64,000 bases of DNA. Source: Actinomycetota bacterium (GTDB taxonomy: Bacteria; Actinomycetota; Rubrobacteria; Rubrobacterales; Rubrobacteraceae). The notes under the pieces were generated by a model that had not been told where the DNA came from, ran no database searches, and saw nothing but the letters and a program-made list of their open reading frames with translations. The DNA lies in contig CADDYV010000009.1 of NCBI GenBank assembly GCA_902810695.1, positions 27,458 to 91,457 of the forward strand, read 5' to 3'. The translations under genes were made by a program, and so were the position numbers. Positions 1-7,480 of the stretch are shown one piece after another (positions within the stretch are counted from its first letter, which is position 1; every line of letters begins with the position of its first letter).

Positions 1-675
1 CTTCCGGGCGGATCAGCAGCCATCAAAGAGCCCTGGCGCATGGCGGTCGCTCAGCTCGTCTCGCTCTACGGCGAGGAAGAAACCCTGAGGCTACCGCTTG
101 AGGTGGTGAAGCAGGCCGGGGAGCGGAATGTGCGGCTCATTGCCCGGCTTGTCGAGCGCAGACTGAACACCCCACCTACATCCAGCGCGGGCCGGCTCTT
201 CGACGCCGCATCAGCGCTGGCCGGTTTGCCGGGAACACGCCGGGCCACCTACGAGGGACAGGCCGCCGTAGAGTTGGAGCTGGCCGCGGAAGGTCCGGCG
301 AGAGGGGGCTATCCCTTCCGGTTGCGGAGCGAAGGAGAGGGATGGGTGGTCGAAACCGGAGAGGTGCTGGGCGCGGTGGTTGAGGACCTCATCGCCGGGC
401 GTGAGGTTGGGGAGATAGCTTCCAGGTTCCACCGCACGGTGGCCGAGATGATCGCGCGTGGTTGCGAGGAGATCCGCGAGGCCACGGGGATCAGGGCGGT
501 AGCCCTCTCCGGGGGGACTTTTCAGAACGTCTTGCTGCTGTACCAGGTATCGGAGATGCTGGAAGAGAGAGGATTCACCGTCTACCGACACCGGCGCGTG
601 CCAGCGGGGGACGGCGGGTTATGCCTGGGACAGGCTGTGTTGGGAGATGCGATCTTCGATGAAAGCGAGAGATAG
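1..675 (+). CDS. hypF: Carbamoyltransferase HypF, C-terminal part (5' end outside window)
   Basis: The reading frame is open from base 1, so this is the 3' end of a longer gene; about 224 residues are present. HypF makes the thiocarbamate that becomes the cyanide ligands of the [NiFe]-hydrogenase active site. The visible part is the Kae1/YrdC-associated carbamoyltransferase end: it opens with LPGGSAAIKEPWRMA, carries ALSGGTFQN, and ends with VPAGDGGLCLGQAV, which matches the usual P-x-D-G-G-I-A-L-G-Q-A motif of HypF. It is followed 9 bp later by hypC, so it leads the maturation operon. The internal ATG at 40 is not a start, because homology extends upstream of it. Identification is secure; the N-terminal acylphosphatase and zinc-finger domains cannot be seen here. 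Confidence 0.93.
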   Translation, partial: LPGGSAAIKEPWRMAVAQLVSLYGEEETLRLPLEVVKQAGERNVRLIARLVERRLNTPPTSSAGRLFDAASALAGLPGTRRATYEGQAAVELELAAEGPARGGYPFRLRSEGEGWVVETGEVLGAVVEDLIAGREVGEIASRFHRTVAEMIARGCEEIREATGIRAVALSGGTFQNVLLLYQVSEMLEERGFTVYRHRRVPAGDGGLCLGQAVLGDAIFDESER

Positions 676-684
676 GAGAGAGAT

Positions 685-963
685 ATGTGCTTGGGAATAC
701 CGGGCCGGATAGTCGAAATCCTGGACGAGGATCTGATGCTGGCGAAGGCGGAAGTCGGGGGGGTCCGCAGGAACATCAACATCGGGCTGGTCCACCACGA
801 CGGGGAGAGAGTGGAGGTCGGTGACTGGGTTCTGATCCACGTCGGCTTCGCGCTATCCAAGATAGACGAGGAAGAGGCGAGTTCTACCCTGCGGGCGCTG
901 GAGGGTATCGGCGACGCCTACGAGCAGGAGCTACAAGAGTTGCGCGCTTCGAGGATCGAGTAA
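685..963 (+). CDS. hypC: Hydrogenase maturation chaperone HypC
   Basis: This 92-residue protein begins MCLGIPGRIVEI, and the cysteine directly after the start Met is the residue HypC uses to carry the Fe(CN)2CO unit and to bind the large-subunit precursor. The second family signature, WVLIHVGFALSKIDEEEA, lies at about residues 49-66. HypC works with HypD in the cytoplasm to assemble the iron centre of [NiFe] hydrogenase. The ATG at 685 is preceded by a purine-rich GGAGAGAGAT stretch. It lies between hypF and a second HypC-like gene and is almost certainly in the same transcript. Length and motifs are typical of the family. Confidence 0.95.
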   Translation: MCLGIPGRIVEILDEDLMLAKAEVGGVRRNINIGLVHHDGERVEVGDWVLIHVGFALSKIDEEEASSTLRALEGIGDAYEQELQELRASRIE

Positions 964-965
964 TC

Positions 966-1202
966 GTGAAAGAGAAACTGCTACAGAGTTACTGCACGCT
1001 GGACCACGACGGGTGCGTCGTCTGCTCCGACGCCGGCATCTCGGTCCGGGTCGTCTCGGTGGAGGGTGATGACGCCCTCTGCGAGGACTCGGCGGGAAAC
1101 CAGGCCCGGATAGCCGTAGAACTGGTGGCCCCTGTGCGGGCTGGAGAGGTTTTGCTGACGCACGGGGGCGTTGCAATCGGTAGGGTCGAGGAGGATTCTT
1201 AA
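966..1202 (+). CDS. HypC/HupF-like small protein, divergent second copy
   Basis: This 78-residue protein starts with GTG two bases after hypC ends and runs directly into hypD. It has a HypC-like beta-barrel pattern (VRVVSVEGDDALCED, then VAPVRAGEVLLTHGGVAIGRVEE, which mirrors the WVLVHVGFAISKIDEEE end of HypC). It lacks the family's N-terminal M-C-x-x-x-P. Instead it carries a cysteine cluster near the start (C10, C17 and C20 in YCTLDHDGCVVC). It may be a dedicated chaperone for a second hydrogenase or a scaffold partner of HypD. The position inside the operon supports a maturation role; the exact role is inference. Confidence 0.75.
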   Translation: MKEKLLQSYCTLDHDGCVVCSDAGISVRVVSVEGDDALCEDSAGNQARIAVELVAPVRAGEVLLTHGGVAIGRVEEDS

Positions 1203-2324
1203 GTGAAGTACGTAAAAGAGTTTCGCAACGCCGAGCTTGCGCGGGCGGTGGCCGCAGAGATCGCCACGCTCGCAGAGCCGGGTAGGCACTACAAGATCAT
1301 GGAGGTCTGCGGCGGTCATACCCACACCATCTACCGCCACGGCATAAAAGACTTGCTGCCGGATCAGATAGAGCTGGTGCACGGCCCCGGCTGTCCGGTC
1401 TGCGTCTTGCCGATGGGCCGGGTGGATGAGGGTATAGATATAGCCGAGCGCCCGGAAGTCATCTTCACCTGCTTCGGGGACATGATGCGGGTGCCGGGCT
1501 CCAGAGGCAACCTGCTGGAGATCAAGGCGCAGGGAGCCGACGTGCGGATGGTCTACTCGCCGCTGGACGCGCTGCGCCTCGCCCGCGAGAACCCCGACCG
1601 GCAGGTAGTCTTCTACGCCATAGGATTCGAGACCACGGCCCCATCCACGGCGCTCACCCTGCAGCGGGCGAAGAAGGAGGGGATCGAGAACTTCTCCGTC
1701 TTCTGCAACCACGTTACCATCGTGCCGCCGGTGAGGGCGCTCCTCGACTCGCCGGATTTGCGGCTCGACGCCTTCATCGGTCCGGGGCACGTCTCGACGA
1801 TTATCGGGTGCCGGCCCTACGAGTTCATGCCCGCCGATTACGGCAAGCCGTGCGTGGTGGCGGGGTTCGAGCCGCTGGACATTTTGCAGTCCATCCTGAT
1901 GATCATGCACCAGCTCGCCGAGGGGCGTTGCGAGGTCGAGAACCAGTACGCAAGAGTAGTTCCCTGGGAGGGAAACCTCGCCGCCCTCAGGAGCATGGCC
2001 GAGGTCTTCGAGCTGCGGCCGTACTTCGAGTGGCGGGGGTTGGGGTTCATCGCCCAGTCGGCGCTGAAGATTTCTCCCGCGTACTCCTACTTCGACGCGG
2101 AACTGCGCTACTCCACGCCGGGCGTGCGGGTCGCCGACCCGAAGGCCTGCCAGTGCGGGGAGGTCCTGAAAGGCGTCCTCAAGCCCCACGAGTGCCGGGT
2201 CTTCGGGACGGCGTGCACGCCGGAGCATCCTTTAGGCGCGCTGATGGTCTCCTCCGAGGGCGCGTGCGCCGCCTACTTCAACTTCGGGCGCAGGGCCAAG
2301 GAGAAGGTGGGGGCTACAGAATGA
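1203..2324 (+). CDS. hypD: Hydrogenase iron-cyanide assembly protein HypD
   Basis: The product is 373 residues, the normal HypD size. HypD is the [4Fe-4S] redox scaffold on which the Fe(CN)2CO group is built together with HypC. Visible hallmarks are MEVCGGHTH with Cys36, GPGCPVCVLP with Cys64 and Cys67, GFETTAPSTA, and FGPGHVSTIIG-like IGPGHVSTIIG. The C-terminal iron-sulfur ligands lie in ACQCGEVLKGVLKPHEC and GTACTPEHPLG. The GTG start at 1203 follows immediately on the stop of the preceding gene, and the end overlaps hypE by 4 bp (ATGA), which indicates translational coupling through the operon. Confidence 0.96.
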   Translation: MKYVKEFRNAELARAVAAEIATLAEPGRHYKIMEVCGGHTHTIYRHGIKDLLPDQIELVHGPGCPVCVLPMGRVDEGIDIAERPEVIFTCFGDMMRVPGSRGNLLEIKAQGADVRMVYSPLDALRLARENPDRQVVFYAIGFETTAPSTALTLQRAKKEGIENFSVFCNHVTIVPPVRALLDSPDLRLDAFIGPGHVSTIIGCRPYEFMPADYGKPCVVAGFEPLDILQSILMIMHQLAEGRCEVENQYARVVPWEGNLAALRSMAEVFELRPYFEWRGLGFIAQSALKISPAYSYFDAELRYSTPGVRVADPKACQCGEVLKGVLKPHECRVFGTACTPEHPLGALMVSSEGACAAYFNFGRRAKEKVGATE

Positions 2325-3373
2325 GCGAGCAGCGCCAGAAGGTCCACCCACGCCTCCGGTTCGACGCCCCGCGCGTGGACATGAGCCACGGGGCCGGGGG
2401 CAAGGCTACCCACAAGCTCATCGAAGGATTGCTGCTACCGGCGCTGGAGAACCCGGCGCTCGCCCCGCTCTCCGACGCGGCGATACTGCCTTTCGGAGAT
2501 GTCCGGCTAGCCCTGACCACTGACTCTTTCGTGGTAAGGCCGCTGAAGTTCCCCGGCGGGTCCATCGGGGAGCTGGCGGTCAACGGCACGGTCAACGACC
2601 TGGCGGTCTCCGGAGCCGCCCCGCTCGCGCTCTCGGCGGCCCTGATCGTCGAGGAGGGGCTGGAGACGGAGGTTCTAAAACGCGAGGTGGAGGCGATGGC
2701 GCGTGCCGCCGGGCGCGCCGGGGTCGCCATAGCCGCCGGGGACACCAAGGTGGTCGAGCGGGGCAAGGGCGACGGGCTGTATGTGATCACCACGGGAGTT
2801 GGGATTGCCGACCCGGAGATAGAGCTATCGGCGGCTTCCGTAAGGCCGGGAGATAAAATCCTCTGCTCCGGCACTCTGGGCGACCATGGGGCGGCCATCC
2901 TGATCGCACGCGGAGACCTCGACCTCGAAGCCGACGTGCTCTCCGACACCCGGCCTTTGACTACTCTGGTCGAGGCGATAAAAGATGCTGCGGGAGCGGG
3001 ACTGCGCTTCATGCGCGACCCCACGCGCGGCGGGGTGGGAACCGTCCTGAACGAACTCGCCCGAGATTCGGGGTGCGGCATCGTGATCTGGGAGGAAAGG
3101 CTCCCGATCCGGGAGGTCGTGCAGGGGGCGTGCGAGATCCTGGGCATAGACCCCCTCTACGTCGCCAACGAGGGCAAGCTGCTCGCGGTCGTGGCCCCCG
3201 AAGCCGCAGATGCCGCGCTCGAAGCGCAGCGGTCCGTCGAGGGCGGCGAGGAGGCCGAGATCATTGGCGAGGTCCGCGAAGAGCCCGCCCGCATGGTCGT
3301 CATGCACACCGGCTTCGGCGGCACCCGCATGATAGACATGCTCGTCGGAGACCCGCTGCCGAGGATATGCTAG
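2321..3373 (+). CDS. hypE: Hydrogenase maturation protein HypE, carbamoyl dehydratase
   Basis: This 350-residue protein dehydrates the HypF-made thiocarbamate on its own C-terminal cysteine to thiocyanate, the source of the cyanide ligands. The PurM-like fold is recognisable: MSHGAGGKATHKLI near the start, the ATP site around AILPFGDVRLALTTDSFVV, VNGTVNDLAVSGA, AAGDTKVVERG, and MRDPTRGGVGTVLNELA. The C-terminus is PRIC, so the essential terminal Cys is present. I place the start at ATG 2321, overlapping the hypD stop; the frame is also open far upstream, but that stretch is a shadow of hypD. No hypA or hypB is visible in the window. Confidence 0.96.
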   Translation: MSEQRQKVHPRLRFDAPRVDMSHGAGGKATHKLIEGLLLPALENPALAPLSDAAILPFGDVRLALTTDSFVVRPLKFPGGSIGELAVNGTVNDLAVSGAAPLALSAALIVEEGLETEVLKREVEAMARAAGRAGVAIAAGDTKVVERGKGDGLYVITTGVGIADPEIELSAASVRPGDKILCSGTLGDHGAAILIARGDLDLEADVLSDTRPLTTLVEAIKDAAGAGLRFMRDPTRGGVGTVLNELARDSGCGIVIWEERLPIREVVQGACEILGIDPLYVANEGKLLAVVAPEAADAALEAQRSVEGGEEAEIIGEVREEPARMVVMHTGFGGTRMIDMLVGDPLPRIC

Positions 3374-3385
3374 GGAGGTGATCGA

Positions 3386-3856
3386 GTGGGTGAGGTAGTT
3401 CATGTTCCAGCCGCTGGTGATCGGTTTCGGGAGCAGCGCAAGGTGTTCGGCTCCAGGACGATCGATATCAAGGTCTCGACTCTGGATACGAGCGGCAGCC
3501 TATGTATCCTCGAGATCACCGATCCCCTCAAGGGTGGAGTTCCGTGGCACTTCCACCGCGAGCAGGAAGAGTGGTTCTACGTCATCGAGGGCGAATACGT
3601 TATCGAAGTCGGAGACGAGCGGTACGAGCTGAGGCCCGGAGACTCCGTCCTCGCGCCGCGAAAGGTGCCGCATGTCTGGGCTCACGTTGGAGAGGGAACG
3701 GGACGTCTGCTCATCGTCTTCCAACCCGCGGGCAGGATGGAGGATTTCTTCAGTGGACTTGCGCAGTTGGGTAGTAATCCGCAACGCGAGGAACTTCAGA
3801 AGCTGTTTAGTGCGCACGGGATGGAAATCACCGGACCACCTTTAGCGGTCGAATGA
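3386..3856 (+). CDS. Cupin-domain protein
   Basis: This is a 156-residue single-domain cupin. Cupin motif 1 is visible as HFHREQEEWFYVIEGE at about residues 52-67 (two His and a Glu as probable metal ligands), and motif 2 as RPGDSVLAPRKVPHVWAH at about 80-97. The GTG start at 3386 is preceded by AGGGAGGTGATC. It is 12 bp from hypE and may be transcribed with the hyp operon, but cupins of this general type have many roles (small-molecule binding, dioxygenase, isomerase) and no substrate can be read from the sequence. The DNA just after it holds a decayed copy of the hypE 3' end, so the gene may have entered the locus during a rearrangement. Confidence 0.8.
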   Translation: MGEVVHVPAAGDRFREQRKVFGSRTIDIKVSTLDTSGSLCILEITDPLKGGVPWHFHREQEEWFYVIEGEYVIEVGDERYELRPGDSVLAPRKVPHVWAHVGEGTGRLLIVFQPAGRMEDFFSGLAQLGSNPQREELQKLFSAHGMEITGPPLAVE

Positions 3857-3894
3857 CTTGTAAGGAGTGCTTTCCTGCGTTACGAGCCCAGATG

Positions 3895-3960
3895 TATAGA
3901 CCAGCTTCGGCGGTACCTGCATGATAGATATGCTGGCGGGAAATCTTTTGTCAAGGCTAG
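3895..3960 (+). pseudogene. Decayed duplicate of the hypE 3' end
   Basis: Bases 3900-3959 translate to TSFGGTCMIDMLAGNLLSRL. This lines up with the true hypE C-terminus, TGFGGTRMIDMLVGDPLPRI. The copy has an in-frame stop just upstream (TAG at 3897) and has lost the terminal Cys codon. It lies about 520 bp downstream of the intact end, with the cupin gene between them. It is best read as the remnant of a tandem duplication or of a second maturation operon, not as a functional gene. Confidence 0.75.
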
Positions 3961-3988
3961 CGCGCAAGTAGACCAGAAAGGCGGTGGG

Positions 3989-4315
3989 ATGAACGAAGAG
4001 CGACCCTGGACGCTCGGTATCTGGATGGTCAAGCATGGCCAGGAGGAGGCGTTTCGGGAGGTGTGGACCTCATTTGCGGAATGGACGGCGCGACACCAGC
4101 GGGGAGCACTGGAAGCGTACTTGCTGCAGAATACGCAACAACCGCAGCAATTCTTTACGTTTGGCCCCTGGGAGGACAACGAGGCGGTCGCAGAGTGGCG
4201 CAGCCGGCCTGAATTCAAAGCGTTTGTAACCAGAGTCAGAGAGGTATGCGACGAGTTTAACCCGCATACGTTGCGCCTTGTGGCCCACGTAGAACCTCGC
4301 TCGGAGAGCAAGTGA
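3989..4315 (+). CDS. Antibiotic-biosynthesis-monooxygenase-like (ABM) protein
   Basis: This is a small 108-residue alpha/beta protein with the ferredoxin-like dimeric pattern of the ABM family: a first strand with WTLGIWMVKHGQEEAFREVW, a central QQFFTFGPWEDNEAVAEWRSRPEF that resembles the typical W-x-s-x-e-A-h-x-x-H/W stretch, and a final strand LRLVAHVEP. Family members include heme-degrading and quinone-type monooxygenases, but many have no known substrate. The ATG start at 3989 is used. The gene sits between the cupin and the double-SIS gene, in the same direction as the hyp operon. The family call is reasonable; the biochemical role is unknown. Confidence 0.65.
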   Translation: MNEERPWTLGIWMVKHGQEEAFREVWTSFAEWTARHQRGALEAYLLQNTQQPQQFFTFGPWEDNEAVAEWRSRPEFKAFVTRVREVCDEFNPHTLRLVAHVEPRSESK

Positions 4316-4343
4316 CCGTCTTCTTCTGACAAGGACGGTGATA

Positions 4344-5522
4344 ATGAAGACTGATACCAACACTCTCATTGCGCGGAGCAGGGAAGAACTGCTCCGGCGA
4401 AACGATATCTTCGAGACCTTCTTCAAAGCTGAAGCTCCACGGTTAGCCGAGGCGTGTCACGAGATGTCGCGCCGCTTTATGGCGGGCGGGCGGCTTCTGG
4501 CGTTCGGCAACGGTTCGGCGGCGACCGACGCCCAGCACGTCTCGGTGGAGTTCGTGCATCCGGTGATCGTGGGTAAGCGGGCGCTCCCGGCTCTGGACGT
4601 GGGACCGGAGTTCGAGGAACGGCTGCCGGTCATCCTGAAAGAGCAGGATATGGTCATGGGCTTTGCGTTTCCCGAGCGGGACGAGTCGGTGGAGCGGGCG
4701 CTGCGGGTTGCTAGAGATCGAGGTGCTCTAACCTTTGCGTTGGCCGGGGAGGTGGGGGACTACACCTTTGATCTCCCGGATAGAGACCCGTTTGTGTGCC
4801 AGGAGGTCTTCGAGCACCTCTACCACGTGCTCTGGGAAACGGTCCACGTGTACTTCGAGCATCGCGAGCAGGGCCACGATGTCGGGGCCTCTTCTTTCCT
4901 GTACCCGATGCTTGGCAGGGAGGAGCAGCGGCTGGAGAAAGTCGTGAAAGAGGTGCAGGGCTCGATGCTGCAGAAGATGGAGGAGGTGAACCGCATGCGC
5001 GCCGCAGCCGCCGAGACGGAAGTAGGGAACATTTCCGGGGCGGCGGCGGCGATCGTGGAGCGACTCGAAGGTGGTGGCAGGCTCATCACCTTCGGCAACG
5101 GCGGCTCGGCCACCGACGCCAACGACCTGGTCGCTGACTGCCTCTCTCCGCCCACTGGCTTCCGGCCCATCTCTGCGGTCTCGCTCTCTGCGGAGTCTGC
5201 GAACATCACCGCCATCGCCAACGATATAGGTGCGGAGGCGATCTTCGCGCGCCAGCTTATCGCCCATGCCCGTCCCGAGGATGTAGCCGTGGGGATCTCC
5301 ACCAGCGGAGGCTCGCCGAACATCCTGGCCGCCCTTTCAGAAGCTCGCAAGCGCGGGCTCCTGACCCTCGGGATCGTGGGCTATGACGGAGGGCGGGTGG
5401 TGAGTGAACGACGCGCGGATCACGCCATCGTGGTGCGCTCGGACTACATCCCGCGCATCCAGGAGGTACAGGCGTCCGTCTACCACGTGCTACGCGGCCT
5501 CATAGAGAGACTGAGGAGTTAG
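4344..5522 (+). CDS. Tandem double-SIS-domain protein (GmhA/DiaA-like)
   Basis: About 392 residues contain two SIS (sugar isomerase) domains in tandem. The first has LLAFGNGSAATDAQHVSVEFVHP, the second LITFGNGGSATDANDLVADCLSP, so the same phosphosugar-binding G-N-G-S-A-T-D-A motif appears twice, followed in the second by VGISTSGGSPNILAAL. Single-domain relatives such as GmhA isomerise sedoheptulose 7-phosphate as tetramers, so an internal duplication could build the oligomer from fewer chains. I prefer ATG 4344, eight bases after AAGGA, over GTG 4338. The gene lies at the end of the hydrogenase maturation operon and may belong to it; a role in hydrogenase maturation is not established by the sequence. 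Confidence 0.8.
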   Translation: MKTDTNTLIARSREELLRRNDIFETFFKAEAPRLAEACHEMSRRFMAGGRLLAFGNGSAATDAQHVSVEFVHPVIVGKRALPALDVGPEFEERLPVILKEQDMVMGFAFPERDESVERALRVARDRGALTFALAGEVGDYTFDLPDRDPFVCQEVFEHLYHVLWETVHVYFEHREQGHDVGASSFLYPMLGREEQRLEKVVKEVQGSMLQKMEEVNRMRAAAAETEVGNISGAAAAIVERLEGGGRLITFGNGGSATDANDLVADCLSPPTGFRPISAVSLSAESANITAIANDIGAEAIFARQLIAHARPEDVAVGISTSGGSPNILAALSEARKRGLLTLGIVGYDGGRVVSERRADHAIVVRSDYIPRIQEVQASVYHVLRGLIERLRS

Positions 5523-5525
5523 GAG

Positions 5526-5750
5526 CTAGACGGTACACCCCTGGCCCTGCCAGCCCACCTGTGGCGGCTTGCCTTCCTCCACGATCACGGGCACCGTGCG
5601 CTTTCCGCCGGTGATATCAAGCATCCGCTCGCGCGCTTCCGGGTCTTTCTCCACGTCGTACTCCACGAACTCCACACCGCGCCACTCCAGGTCCTCGCGC
5701 GCCGCGGCGCTGTAGGGACAGCCGGATGCCGTATAAAGCTCTACGCGCAT
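5526..5750 (-). CDS. Glutaredoxin-like protein
   Basis: This 74-residue protein has a thioredoxin-fold glutaredoxin pattern: MRVELYTASGCPYSAAA with a CPYS motif (a monothiol-type active site with Ser in the second position), VEFVEYDVEKDPEARERML, then GGKRTVPVIVEEG with the cis-Pro TVP motif. It ends GWQGQGCTV, so a further Cys sits near the C-terminus. Glutaredoxin-like proteins of this size reduce disulfides or handle iron-sulfur clusters. It runs opposite to the hyp operon, converges with the SIS gene (3 bp apart) and is divergent from the GntR gene. The unusual GW-x-G-x-GC tail may place it in a subfamily separate from ordinary Grx. Confidence 0.8.
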   Translation of the reverse strand: MRVELYTASGCPYSAAAREDLEWRGVEFVEYDVEKDPEARERMLDITGGKRTVPVIVEEGKPPQVGWQGQGCTV

Positions 5751-5875
5751 GTTTCAAATTTTATCAAAAGCGTTGCTGCTATCTCATCAGGAGCCTTTGT
5801 CCCGCTGCCCTGCATGCGGCCTTGCCATCCGGCGGAAATACTCCCGACTTTGGCATAAAATATATACTTGATAGT

Positions 5876-6580
5876 ATGGAACCGCCTAACAACGCTTCGG
5901 GACCAGCCAAGCGCAGCAAACTTTATCAAGACGTAGCTAATCGCATCCGGGATCTCATTTCGAGGGGCGAATTATTGCCCGGCCAGCCATTGCCACCAGA
6001 ACGCAAGCTGGCGGAGCAGTTCAAGGTGGGACGTGCTGTGATCCGGGAAGCCGTCCGCCAGCTTGAGGCGTCCGGCCTGGTGGAGAGCCGTCATGGGGGC
6101 GGCAATTACGTTCGTGAGATCACCAGCGAGCACCTGGTGGCTCCCATCGCGAGCCTGCTCAGCAACAACGTCCGGCTCCGCCGGGAACTTATGGATGCGA
6201 GGTTGTTCTTCGAGCCGCAGGTGGCGCGTGCAGCAGCCTCGCGCGCCACTCCAGAGGACTTGAAACTGCTGGAGGACGTGGTTCGCAGGCAGGCGGAGCG
6301 CGTAGCTAGCGGAGAGCCTACCGCCGAGGAGGATGCGCAGTTCCACAGCCTGCTGGCGCGCGCGACCCATAACACGGTGGTAGAACGGATACTGGAGGTG
6401 ATCAACGGCCTGCTGGAGGAGACCTACGAACGCCCGTTCCATCACAGCGAGAGGCCTCAACGGTCACTGCGGGGCAATGAACGCGTTCTGGAAGCTGTGC
6501 GGAGGCAGGATCAGGACGCGGCGCAAAAGGCGATGGAGGAGCATATCGAGGATATAGCCCGTCCGCCGGTCGGGGAGTGA
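5876..6580 (+). CDS. GntR-family regulator (FadR/FCD type)
   Basis: This is a 234-residue transcription factor. An N-terminal winged helix covers about residues 15-80 (YQDVANRIRDLISRGELLPG, PPERKLAEQFKVGRAVIREAVRQLEASGLVE) and an FCD effector domain follows (LMDARLFFEPQVARAAASRATPEDL, DAQFHSLLARATHN). FCD-type GntR proteins usually sense small organic acids. I choose ATG 5876; the frame is open upstream to 5726, but that part would run into the divergent glutaredoxin gene and shows no homology. A TATACT box ends 7 bp before the ATG, so the message may be leaderless. No target can be assigned with certainty. Confidence 0.85.
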   Translation: MEPPNNASGPAKRSKLYQDVANRIRDLISRGELLPGQPLPPERKLAEQFKVGRAVIREAVRQLEASGLVESRHGGGNYVREITSEHLVAPIASLLSNNVRLRRELMDARLFFEPQVARAAASRATPEDLKLLEDVVRRQAERVASGEPTAEEDAQFHSLLARATHNTVVERILEVINGLLEETYERPFHHSERPQRSLRGNERVLEAVRRQDQDAAQKAMEEHIEDIARPPVGE

Positions 6581-6704
6581 TATTCAGGCGACCGAAACGG
6601 AACGGTTGGGGAAAGGGGTAGTGCTGTGAAAAGGATCAACGACCAACGCATTATGTAATTTGTGAGAGCCGTTCGTAGGGGTGCAGACTACGGGAGGAGA
6701 GGTG

Positions 6705-6965
6705 ATGAAGGTAGACGGGGCGTTGTTGAAGGAAGCGAGAGAGCGGGTTTTCATGTCTCCGGAGGAGCTGGCCGAGGCGCTCTCCCTCAATCTGGGTGTG
6801 GTAGTAGGGTTGGAGGCTGCTGCCCGGACCGAGGTCAAGGAAAATCTGGCCGGGGAGATAGCCCAGATCCTCTTCGTGGCGAGATCTGACCTGACGGATT
6901 ATCCAAACCCGCCGAGACCTGTGGAGGTTGACAGGCGGCCCGAGGACCTCGGATACGATTTGTGA
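6705..6965 (+). CDS. Small XRE-like helix-turn-helix protein
   Basis: The 86-residue protein carries one XRE-like helix-turn-helix unit (LLKEARERVFMSPEELAEAL, then LNLGVVVGLEAAARTEV) and ends with DLTDYPNPPRPVEVDRRPEDLGYDL. I use ATG 6705, preceded at good distance by GGGAGGAG, not the GTG at 6681. The arrangement, one HTH unit plus the D-L-T-x-[YF]-P-x-P-P motif, is repeated in the next gene downstream, so the two are paralogues. It could bind DNA, but the recognition helix is atypical and no partner gene indicates a target. Confidence 0.6.
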   Translation: MKVDGALLKEARERVFMSPEELAEALSLNLGVVVGLEAAARTEVKENLAGEIAQILFVARSDLTDYPNPPRPVEVDRRPEDLGYDL

Positions 6966-7004
6966 TGCTGCTCGGAGAGAGCGCATGGCTAGAAAGGACG
7001 ACCC

Positions 7005-7457
7005 ATGCAACTGTATCTCGTGGATGGCGCCCGTCTACGCACTCTGAGGGAGCGGGCCTCCCTCACTCAGGAAGAGTTGTCCGAGATGATCGGTCAGAAC
7101 AAGAGTTGGGCTTCGGAGATGGAACTGGAGAGCCGCGTGCACGTCCTTGAGATCGTCGTGAGCAGGCTCACGAAAGTGCTGGGGGTCGAGGTTCGGGATC
7201 TCACGACGTTTCCCGACCCGCCGGACCCGCCGGGCGTCCCCGAAGATCCAAGCCTGGATGTAGAAAAGTTGAGAGCACTGAGAGAGGAAGCTTCTCTTTC
7301 CCCGGAAGAGCTCGACGAACTGGCGGAGCTGGAGCCCGGTTCGGTGGCGATGGTCGAGGGCGCGGAGCCTTCTGAAGAGGTTCGCGCCTCGGTAGACGCG
7401 ATCTGGAGTATCGCTCAGGTTTTGAAGGTTTCGCCCACGGTTCTCCTCAGAAAGTAA
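7005..7457 (+). CDS. Tandem XRE-like helix-turn-helix protein
   Basis: This 150-residue protein contains two XRE-like units: ARLRTLRERASLTQEELSEM with IGQNKSWASEMELESR at about residues 9-45, and LRALREEASLSPEELDELAE at about 88-107. Between them is DLTTFPDPPDPPGVPEDP, a proline-rich linker nearly identical in pattern to the tail of the gene before it. The first unit looks like a genuine Cro/CI-type DNA-binding domain; the second is very acidic and may serve in protein contacts. It probably forms a small operon with the preceding and following genes. Target unknown. Confidence 0.65.
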   Translation: MQLYLVDGARLRTLRERASLTQEELSEMIGQNKSWASEMELESRVHVLEIVVSRLTKVLGVEVRDLTTFPDPPDPPGVPEDPSLDVEKLRALREEASLSPEELDELAELEPGSVAMVEGAEPSEEVRASVDAIWSIAQVLKVSPTVLLRK

Positions 7458-7480
7458 AGGGTATCCATATCTCTATCGCG

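Noticed and set aside
981..2228. Minus-strand open frame of 415 codons opposite hypD
   Set aside because: hypD is certain, so this is an antisense shadow without domains.
5726..5875. Longer N-terminus for the GntR regulator
   Set aside because: It would overlap the divergent glutaredoxin gene, has a non-homologous Cys/Phe-rich sequence, and a TATACT box lies just before the ATG at 5876.
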